Assembly (NCBI RefSeq): GCF_032854445.1
Contig: NC_088299.1
Location: 9,915,608 to 9,979,607 of the forward strand
Length of the DNA: 64,000 nt
Direction of reading: 5' to 3'
Source of the DNA: Liolophura sinensis
Lineage: Eukaryota; Mollusca; Polyplacophora; Chitonida; Chitonidae
Part shown: in pieces, positions 36,701 to 43,900 of the stretch
Numbering within the stretch: the stretch's first letter is position 1
How the letters are laid out: every line of letters begins with the position of its first letter
Made by a program: the position numbers and the translations under genes
Notes under the pieces: generated by a model
The model's database searches: none
Seen by the model: the letters and a program-made list of their open reading frames with translations, nothing else
What the model was told of the DNA's origin: nothing

Positions 36701-37762
36701 CAAATATCAAATAAAGGTCAGTGTCAATGCTTGCATAAATGTCTTAGCTTATGGAAAGACTATGCATTAAGTGGATTCGGATATTAAGTATTGTGTATGC
36801 AGCGAGATATTTGCCGATGGGATAACTGAATACAGATACTATGTCATAATCAGGTGCATACGTCATCCAGGCTATTAAGGATGGTAGTGGTCTTCACGTA
36901 TCAGTAAATATAAGCCATCCTTAAACTGGATTTTTGGAAATTGTATATCTCGAAAAAGTGGCCATCACCTGTATAAACAGAGTAACATTTCAAACAACAG
37001 GCGAAATAAAAAAAATGAAATGAAATAAAATGATTTGGCATCTGTAAAAACACACAAAAAAACTTGGCCAGGGCATTCTTGACAACTGTGGGGCTTCTCA
37101 TGTCAACGAGAGGGTAACATCAAATATATAATATTTTAAATTTGGCCTTAGAGAGTGGGAGATACATGTTTATTTCTCCTAGTGATTCAAAGCAGCAACT
37201 GCAAGAAAAATATGATTATGACAATGTCTTTCGTACTTTTTCATCTTCTGGCAGAGTGCAGTTTGGACATAACTCAAAGGTGTCAGGGTCAACCTCCAGC
37301 TTTGAAGTGAGTGACATTTTCGATTATCCGCATGGTGTACATGTGTGTTCAGAAATCACCAAAGCAGTAGCAGATAACATAACTTGATTAGCTTTATTCC
37401 AGTGCCAAAGTTATGGCGGCAAGGCCATTTTCTTGGGCGCATGCAATTGTTATTTACAGGCAAGTAATTTTCACCTTGTTACCTGAGCAATAACAATACT
37501 GTGTTAAGTGCCGTGGAGTTGAAAAATGACAACACTAAACTGTTGTTGTTGTTGTTGCTATTTCAGACTGACCTTCGTCTTCCAAAGATAAGTCGGGAAC
37601 ATTCTTCCTAGCTGGTGTGGAGATGTCGGGTAGATCAAATACGTCTACTTCTTCACCATCTTCTTCTAAACTATCCCCATCGGTATCTTTTTTCTTTTTC
37701 TTAACAAACTTTTGAAATGAAAATGGATTATCCTCTTGGTCACTTGATCCACCTTCCGCCAT
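27641..37762 (-). CDS. ENTR1: endosome-associated trafficking regulator 1 (SDCCAG3), 7 coding exons
   Basis: Minus-strand exons: 37762-37573, 35051-34411, 32219-32167, 31325-31214, 30871-30809, 28801-28668, 27752-27641; 1305 nt, 434 aa, all in phase with consensus splice sites. Family role: in mammals ENTR1 is a coiled-coil protein of recycling endosomes, centrosome and midbody that works with retromer and PTPN13 in receptor sorting, cytokinesis and cilia. Seen here: the family motif NPFSF-xx-F(L/V)K occurs twice (residues 12-16 and 80-84), then a long low-complexity acidic and Ser-rich region with four PDF tripeptides (about 111, 118, 143, 227), then a coiled coil from about residue 278 to near the end (ENLR-type heptads, segment RAVQAETTVTRLKQEV). 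The C-terminal segment KQLLTGVDSMKLLAEVL matches the conserved family end. The ATG lies in AAGATGGCGGA, which resembles a YY1 initiator site. Confidence 0.9.
28101..28325 (-). mobile_element. SINE family A copy, nearly full length
   Basis: Inverted: AAGAATATTTCACTTATATG, CCAGCATTATGGTGGGAGGA, GCAGGTTGCTGACAGACCTG, GCCAGCATGAGATGAACTCA and the tRNA-like head complement (TGCTAACC...CGGCTAA). In ENTR1 intron 6. Confidence 0.88.
28341..28610 (+). mobile_element. SINE family B copy
   Basis: GGTACTTGTTGCTGCCTCGC, TTGGCGCTCAGCACTGAGAG, TCAGTATAATGTGACTTGGT and ACTCACCCTGCCACAAGAAG, decayed tail AAGTACAACCTAAAATCCC. It lies beside the family A copy in opposite orientation. Confidence 0.85.
28668..28801 (-). 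CDS. ENTR1: ENTR1 exon 6
   Basis: Encodes GQLKTTKGDNPAQSADQTLT and KYASEQLSAAAKTAEQSLK, the end of the coiled coil. Acceptor TTCTCAG, donor AAA|GTAAGA, phase 2. Confidence 0.9.
28802..29516 (-). other. ENTR1 intron 5, part next to exon 6
   Basis: Unique AT-rich intron sequence; no exon or repeat recognised. Confidence 0.5.
29517..30732. repeat. complex ~50-bp satellite with higher-order units (ENTR1 intron 5)
   Basis: Three related unit types alternate. Type 1 has GGAGGCTGCACCCAGTGACA then GTATAACACCCTGCCAAAGA. Type 2 has CAGCATACTGGAACCCCCTG then TTAAGAACACCAGG. Type 3 has CTTGGAGATGCTCACAGTGC then CAGAATACTAGAACACCC. Type 2-3-1 blocks recur, for example from about 29799 and from about 30007. 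Open frames of up to about 97 codons across it are repeat translations. Confidence 0.92.
30809..30871 (-). CDS. ENTR1: ENTR1 exon 5
   Basis: 21 codons of coiled coil, QRAVQAETTVTRLKQEVKSL plus Gln, phase 0 at both ends; acceptor GTTTCAG, donor CAG|GTAACC. The mammalian protein has a closely similar RAVKAEN-xVVKLKQE segment. Confidence 0.9.
31214..31325 (-). CDS. ENTR1: ENTR1 exon 4
   Basis: Coiled coil: LREAEQRIETIQKREADD and ALEKMVHQVEANLVTTT. Acceptor TTTGCAG, donor ACA|GTAAGA. Confidence 0.9.
31430..31660. mobile_element. fold-back element relic (ENTR1 intron 3)
   Basis: Left part GATCTTAGACTTAAGCCAAA and right part ATTTTGACCCAAGTCCTAGA then TTGCTTCGTGATCC form diverged inverted arms of the TGACTTAAGTCA family. 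Confidence 0.45.
32167..32219 (-). CDS. ENTR1: ENTR1 exon 3
   Basis: Start of the coiled coil: VREDNHRLRDQLSQQAN. Acceptor TTTTCAG, donor ATAG|GTAAAC, phase 2. Short, but supported by phase on both sides. Confidence 0.86.
32382..32547 (-). mobile_element. SINE family A copy (3' half)
   Basis: Complement of the AT tail (TTTATTTATTTATTTGA), then TTGGTGTTTTACGCCGTAC, AAGAATATTTCACTTATACG, CCAGCATTATGGTGGAAC and TTCCCACGTACGGCCGGAGA. In ENTR1 intron 2. Confidence 0.88.
33000..33112 (-). mobile_element. diverged SINE family A fragment
   Basis: GCCAGCACTATAGTGGAAGG, AGACACCAGGGGAAACCGAC and TTCCTACGTGAGGCCAGACA align with family A in inverted orientation, with many substitutions. Confidence 0.55.
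33437..33745 (-). mobile_element. SINE family B copy (variant)
   Basis: Inverted: GAGTGAGTGAGTGCTTGGGG, TTTAACGTCGTACTTAAC, AGCCATATGACGATGAGG, TTATACTGATATGGGTCAAC and TTCACTATCCCCTTCATGCT. Same subfamily as 39489-39828. Confidence 0.82.
34411..35051 (-). CDS. ENTR1: ENTR1 exon 2 (large disordered exon)
   Basis: Second NPFSFKKFLK motif at its start, then Ser, Asp and Gly-rich sequence with LAAPDF, DLPDF, ELPDF and SLPDF, and two similar pieces SFEVNGN and AFEVNGD. It ends LELELRR before GTAAGG. Acceptor ATCAG, joined to exon 1 in phase 1. Confidence 0.92.
35052..37572 (-). other. ENTR1 intron 1
   Basis: 2.5 kb. A plus-strand frame at 37142-37387 has no family resemblance and is probably chance. 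One copy of a 38-bp duplicated sequence lies at 37078-37115. Confidence 0.55.
37078..37115 (+). repeat. 38-bp direct repeat, copy 1
   Basis: Begins CTTGACAACTGTGGGGCTTC and ends CATGTCAACGAGAGGGT. An identical copy is at 38617-38654. It contains a short inverted pair TTGACA...TGTCAA. Confidence 0.85.
37573..37762 (-). CDS. ENTR1: ENTR1 exon 1 (coding part)
   Basis: Starts MAEGGSSDQEDNPFSFQKFV, then a Lys stretch, an acidic stretch with DLPDIS, and ends in the LEDEG codons before GTCAGT. The first NPFSF motif lies here. Confidence 0.88.
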
Positions 37763-38616
37763 CTTTGTGGTGATGTCAGGGAGCAGCCATTGTTACCACA
37801 AATTCTCTATCATCATGAAAGAGCAGTGACACTTCAGATCAACTAGGTAAACAATCACAGATTTAAACTCTTGAGTCTCAATTGAACTAAGACAGAAAAT
37901 CACAGCATCCCCCTAGGTCTCCATCCACAGTGGTTAAACACTACCCGTGATATGCCCCCGATCTGTCAGAGGCGTTTCCTGTAGTGAAGGTTCAAAAGGT
38001 ACACGGCACTCTCCACACAAAGGAACTTGCATGGCTTCCAAGATCCCAAAGGGTGGAGAAAGCGCTCCTTACCTCGTGACTGTGTTTACCCTCGAGCCAC
38101 AAATACAGCTGTGCATGTGAACAAAAACGAAGCAGAGTGTCGATGTCTATCGTGGCAATCTGATTGAATGTTGATACTGGCCTCGTTCGAATGATCTTGA
38201 AACGCTTATATCTTTTTTTTGGTGAGATTTGTAAAGCTATTCCGCTCAACACGAGAGCAAGCGATATGGAATAAAAAAGCAAAAATATTTGTATCTTCAT
38301 ATACGGGTGATAATTTCTCTTCCAGTCCTACGCCAACAGATCTTTACACTGCACATCAGACATATATAGGCCTATCGGTATACATATTCGCTGCACCCAT
38401 AGCAATCAGAATTTAAAATATAAATTGCTAAACAAAAAGAGTCTACTGCTCTTTTATACATGAACTCCAAATGCCATTACTGAGAGGAGGGATGGCAAAT
38501 TTTCTAAAAAAATTCTAAATTGAACTGAATCTACATTAAAAAATTTCCCCAGCATTTTATTTTTATATGAACTACCTAGTATTTGTATATGGCATACCGA
38601 CCTGTGGAAGTCGGTG
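37763..38616. other. ENTR1 upstream region
   Basis: Likely ENTR1 5' UTR and promoter near 37763-37990; the ATG context AAGATGGCGG suggests a YY1-type initiator. No other gene recognised. Confidence 0.4.
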
Positions 38617-38654
38617 CTTGACAACTGTGGGGCTTCTCATGTCAACGAGAGGGT
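38617..38654 (+). repeat. 38-bp direct repeat, copy 2
   Basis: Identical to 37078-37115, same orientation, about 1.54 kb away, across the ENTR1 start. The flanks differ. Confidence 0.85.
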
Positions 38655-39329
38655 TTCTAGCAAATTTGACTTTTCTTGACAAAACACACCTTAAAGAAGA
38701 AGTATTAAGCACAATATATTACTGTGGTATACTTAACATATTATGCCGTTAGTATAAATACAATATTTATGTCGAGTTAAATAGATTTGTGTGCGATATT
38801 TAACAGAATAATCTGCCACAATAACATTCTAGCATTACCAAAACAACAAATTTTCTGTTAAATTTAACAGATTTTTTTTTGACAGTATAAAAGTTCCTAT
38901 ATCCCACTTTGTATTTCTTCATTTACCGCGATTTAAAATGGGCTAAATTCAATGTTGTTTATCGAGTTTTTAGTACTGGCATGCGTATGATCTCTACAGC
39001 GAGAGCGTGAATAACTCAGACTGTGGACATTACGGCCATGCAGCAGAGGATAATCCGCTATGATCATGCACTGTGAAAATCGACCCTACAGGCATATGGC
39101 CGAAGACGGTGCCATCACTATCAGAACGCGTCGATTCAGATTTGCATGTCAAAACGAGGCCCATGAATAAGTTTAAGTTGGGCGATACGTTTTTATCAAG
39201 TTAGGCCCTATATTGTGTTTGTATGTTTTGGACTAAGCCTATATGGGACTATATGCTGCGCAGGCAGTGGTACATTCAAAACGCTTGATTGATTGGTGTT
39301 TAACTGTTTCCCCTGACGTCACCTGAAGC
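38655..39329. other. intergenic, no gene seen
   Basis: AT-rich space between the divergent ENTR1 and AGXT2 genes. Nothing recognised. Confidence 0.45.
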
Positions 39330-39400
39330 CTTTTTTTTTTTTTTGCCTTTTAGCCATATGGACATGGGATATAAGTGACGCGACATCGCGCTTCCAGTTT
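39330..39400 (+). repeat. interspersed repeat, copy 1 of an inverted pair
   Basis: TTTGCCTTTTAGCCAT, then AAGTGACGCGACATCGCG. The complement of the same sequence is at 55848-55930. Confidence 0.6.
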
Positions 39401-39488
39401 CTCTGACATGGTGTATTCATGTGTCTTCCGAAATAACCAAGGCTATATTTTTTGATGTCTTTTCTTTTAGCGCGCGACCTCATTGTTC

Positions 39489-39828
39489 AAGTAGCACAGT
39501 TGGTGGAGTCGGTAGAACCAGGATCAATCCTGGGTCGGGTCACACCTAAGACCTTAAAAGAGGAAGTTGTAGCTTCCTGGCTTGGTGTTCAGCATGAAGG
39601 GGATAGTGCAATGACTGGTTGACCCGTATCAGTATAATGGCTCGGGCGGGGCAGCTTACTTGCCTTCGGTAAGTCGTCTCAATGAAGTAGCATTAGAAAA
39701 TAGGGCGGTGGAAACCCGCCCTGCAACAAGAAGGCACATTACATGCACTCATGGACTCCGTCACCGTCATATGACTGAAAAAAACTTAAGTACGACGTTA
39801 CACCCCAAGCACTCACTCACTCACTCAT
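39489..39828 (+). mobile_element. SINE family B copy (variant, nearly complete)
   Basis: tRNA-like head with B-box-like GGATCAATCCTGG, then CAGCATGAAGGGGATAGTGC, TATCAGTATAATGGCTCGGG, CGTCATATGACTGAA, ACTTAAGTACGACGTTACAC and the CCAAGCACTCACTCACTCAC tail. Confidence 0.85.
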
Positions 39829-40870
39829 TGTTCAAGGGCCACCTGAATCATTGAGGCAGCCCTTTACCAGATAAGCTAACCGATTCCCAAACTTCCTGAC
39901 ACAAACTCACCACGAATCTCTATAGTTGGATTTAATATCCCTTGGCCTCCATGTCTATTCGCTTCCAGTTGCCACGGTTTTTGTATGGTAACCTGATATT
40001 GTGGTCGAGCAGATATATATATTTTTTAAAATATAAGAGGATATCGTAGATTTTGCAAGAATACGGTGTCTATTTTCCTACAGTTGGTTAAATACTGCTA
40101 TTAATTGCTGCTGCATGGAAAGACGAAAACCGTGACAAAACTAACCGGACCTTTCTGGCTTCTCGCAATCTTTATTTTCTTAACCCTCCAAGCTACTCCA
40201 CTTTTTTGGCCGCTAAATCTCTGTACGAAACAGCATGTGCACCGTCCACTCCGCCCATTAGAGTTAACCTGTAGCTCCGCTTTGTTCTGGAACGTCCCTA
40301 AAGTCATATAAATGTCTTCGGTCAATCATCATACATTGCGGACAAAGTCACAAAAGACGCTACATGTGTATGTCGTAAAACGTGACAAAAATATATATAT
40401 TTCAAGGTTTTTGCAATCACCACGCCTTTACAGTTTGCCTCTATGCCCAATAGGTTCACCATTTTTATTAAATACCCCCTGTATAATCTGTCAGCCGTTA
40501 TTTTGGCTTTTTCTGAACGCCACAAACTTCATCTCCTGTAGTCCTAGAGCTGTATCATAAAATGTGTTTAAACGATGCCAAATACCGGCTTCCATAGTTT
40601 AGTTTGAAGCGTATGGCTGATATGGGCCATGTTGACCTAGATATATTAAATAAGGCGCTTTCACAGAGGGTAGTGTGTGTGTGTTACACGGATTTAGTAT
40701 AGCGATTGACACTGGCTGATGACCACTATCCAGCTTGCACAAGCAGACTAGATAAGACCGGTTCTGACACCCGAGAACAACTCCACACTGTGCTTTAGTC
40801 AGCTGGTTAGACTGGTCGTGTTGTATAGGGTGCTAGTTTTGCAGGGACCGAAATATCAGCTTTAGGAAAC
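39829..40870 (+). promoter_or_regulatory. AGXT2 upstream region
   Basis: Contains the AGXT2 5' UTR and presumably its promoter. I see no distinctive core element, so this is assigned by position only. Confidence 0.3.
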
Positions 40871-40922
40871 ATGTCGTTGTTTTGCAGGAGCATCGGTTAC
40901 GTGAGGCGAGCATACGCTACGG
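40871..40922 (+). CDS. AGXT2: AGXT2 exon 1 (coding part)
   Basis: [17 protein letters not shown]: basic and hydroxylated, without acidic residues, typical of a mitochondrial presequence. Donor CGG|GTAAGA, phase 1. Confidence 0.85.
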
Positions 40923-43900
40923 GTAAGACGAGGGTTCAGCTTTGTGTTGTAAACTGTTATCAGCCTTGACATACGTGTGTGTGTCCAACACGTACGTAGG
41001 TCACGTAGAGTGTATCTCTCAATGCATATAGCACTGTATAACATTCTCCACGTTATATTGCTACATTCTCTTTCTTACGTTGCCACATTCTCCTTGTTAT
41101 GTTGTCACATTCTTCTCATTATTTTGTCACATTCTTCTGGTTGTGTTGCCACGTTGTCACATTCTCCTGGTTATGTTGTCACATTGCCCGGGTTATGTTG
41201 TCACAATCTCCTCGTTATGTTGTCACATTCTTCTCGCTATTTTTGCCACATTCTCCTCTTTATGTTAGTTGCATTCTCCTAGTTATGCTTGCCACAATCT
41301 CCTCGTTATGTTTGCTACATTCTCCTCGTTACGTACTCACACTTCCTTATTATGTTGTAACATTCTCCTCGTTATATTGTCACATTCTCCTCGTTATGTT
41401 GTCACATTCTCATCGTTATATTGTCACATTCTCCTCGTTATGTTGTCACATTCTCCTCGTTATGTTGTCACATTCGCCTCTTTATGTTGCCACATTCTCC
41501 TCGTTATGTTTGTCACATTCTCCTTGTTATGTTTACCACATTCTCCTCATTATGTTGCCACATTCTCCTCGTTGTGTTTGTCACATTCTCCTCGTTATGT
41601 TTGCCACATTTCCTTGTTATGTTTACCACATTCTCCTCCTCATTTTGTCACATTCCCCTCGATATATTGTCACATTCTCGTGGTTATGTTGTAACATTCT
41701 CCTCGTTGTGTTTGCCACAATTCCTTGTTATGTTTACCACATTCTCCTCGTTATGTTGTCACATTCTCCTCGATATATTGTCACATTCTCCTCGTTATGT
41801 TGTTACATTCTCTTCATTGTGTTGTCACATTCTCCTCGTTATGTTGCCACATTCACCTAGCTACGTTGCCACATGTATGGTGGGTTTTGTGGACCACATC
41901 GATAATGTAATTAACAGTCCGACACAGTTTCCAATGGTCTATCACTAATGATAATTTCAACGTTTACGGGTTCTCTCCCTTTAACGTACTTATCCTTGTC
42001 TTTCGTTACACTTACGTTGCCCGGTGCCTTAATTCTCAGATGACTATATACGTATGGTGAAAAATCATTTGATGAAATGATTAAAAAAAAAGTGCCAAAT
42101 AAGTCAGTCTAGAGATTTCTTCTTTGATCGTCACATGTCTGACATTTGGAATAACTAATTAATTTGCACTATGTTGTATGTCGGGCTTGTTTCTATTTGT
42201 CACGCTTGTTTAGTCGCCGTTATTATTGAAAACCAATTATTGTCTCCTAATTGGACAAGTTGTGGCAACGATATGACTTAAATTATCGTCAAAGTGGCGT
42301 CAAGCCATACTCATTCATTCATTCATGCCGTTAATATGCCTGTACTATAGAACATATATATTTCTAACTATCAGGACCGATGGAACTGTATGTCGATATT
42401 GTAGAGCCAGAATATGTCAGGCGAATTTGCGTAAATCTTATAATCTGTTTTTCTTTTTATCTATTGTAGCGGCCAGTGTGAAACCATCAAGTGTGTCACA
42501 GATAGAAATGCCTCCGTGTGATTTTACGCCTGACAAATACACGGTAAATGGATGGCAAGTATTAGGGAAGGGGATAGTAACTTTAATTTAAGGTGATGGG
42601 AAGTATAAAGTAAGGGGGTGGAAAGCACAGGCATAATGTATGGGGATTACAATGATAAGGTAAGGGGATGGCAAGTGTAACATAAGGAATGACAAGCATA
42701 AGGTAAGGAGAGATAAGTATAAGGCAAGGGATGACAAGTATAAGGTAAGGAGAGATAAGTATAACACAAGGGATGACAAGTATAAGGTAAGGAGAGATAA
42801 GTATAACACAAGAGATGACAAGTATAAGGTACAGAGAGATAAGTATAAAACAAGGGATGACAAGTATAAGGTAAGGAGAGATAAGCATAAGGCAAGGGAT
42901 GACAGGTATAAGGTAAGGAGAGATAAGTATAACACAAGGGATGGCAAGTATAAGGTGAGGAGATATAAGTATAACACAAGGGATGACAAGTATAAGGTAA
43001 GGAGAGATAAGTCTAATGCAAGGGGTGACAATAATAGGTAAGAAGTTGACAAATGTATACGGTAAGCGGTGTAAGGTAAACATATGACAAGTATAAAGTA
43101 CCAGTAAGGGGGAAGACTAGGTTGAGGTAACGGAATGGCAAGTATAAGGTTAATTGATGACAGGCATAAGATAAAGGGATGTAAAATATAAGGTAAGAGG
43201 TTGACACCTATAAGTTAGCGGTATGACAAGCATTAGGTAAGAGAATGACAATCAAGTATTAGGTAAGGAGATACCAAGTAGGCCTATATGGTAAGGGACC
43301 GCGTCGGTGGCAGTAATGGTTAGAGCGTCCATCTCGAAGTTTGGAGACCCCGGGTTCAAACACAGGTCGGATCATACCAATGACTTTAAAAATGGTACTT
43401 GCTGCTTCCTCGCTTGGCGCTCAGCACTGAGAGGTTAGGGAAAGGAAACATGACTGGTTAGCCCGGTGTCGGCATAATGTGACTGGGTGGGGTGTCATGT
43501 CGAAGATGTCATCTGATGTATATATTTGGCATGATACTTCACTGGCGGCAGCACATTAGCAGCATGAACTCGCCCTGCCACAAGAAGACGCTGTATATGT
43601 GCACATTCCCAAGGGGTCCTCGTCGTCATATGACTACAAAATTGCTAGGTAAGACGTTATACCCCGAGCATACCTAGACGCACATAAGATGAGAAGATGA
43701 CAAGCAAAAGCTGAAGACATGAAACGGCATGAATATCTGGCCATCGACCCGTTAAATGAATATTCCGGAATAATTATTTTATTCAATCCAAGTTAGTAGT
43801 TCCAAGTTTTTATATGCACATTTACCATGGTACGGTTTTTATTTCTTTACAGCCAGGAACGGTTCTTAGTCGAGTGGTTAGTTTGTAGGACACTAGAGGT

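Noticed and set aside
37142-37387. Plus-strand frame of 81 codons in ENTR1 intron 1
   Set aside because: Opposite strand to the host gene, no splice context, no domain; likely chance.
41099-41860. 253-codon plus-strand open frame
   Set aside because: It is the translation of a 22-bp tandem repeat without stop codons; two other frames of the same array are also open and the product is a 22-residue period.
42583-43083. Minus-strand frames of 110-166 codons with leucine- and isoleucine-rich products
   Set aside because: Three overlapping frames are open because the 42-bp satellite unit has no stop; the sequence lies inside AGXT2 intron 2.
43306-43390. tRNA-like sequence with A and B boxes
   Set aside because: It continues into a SINE body and tail seen in several other copies, and the acceptor stem does not pair, so it is a SINE head, not a tRNA gene.
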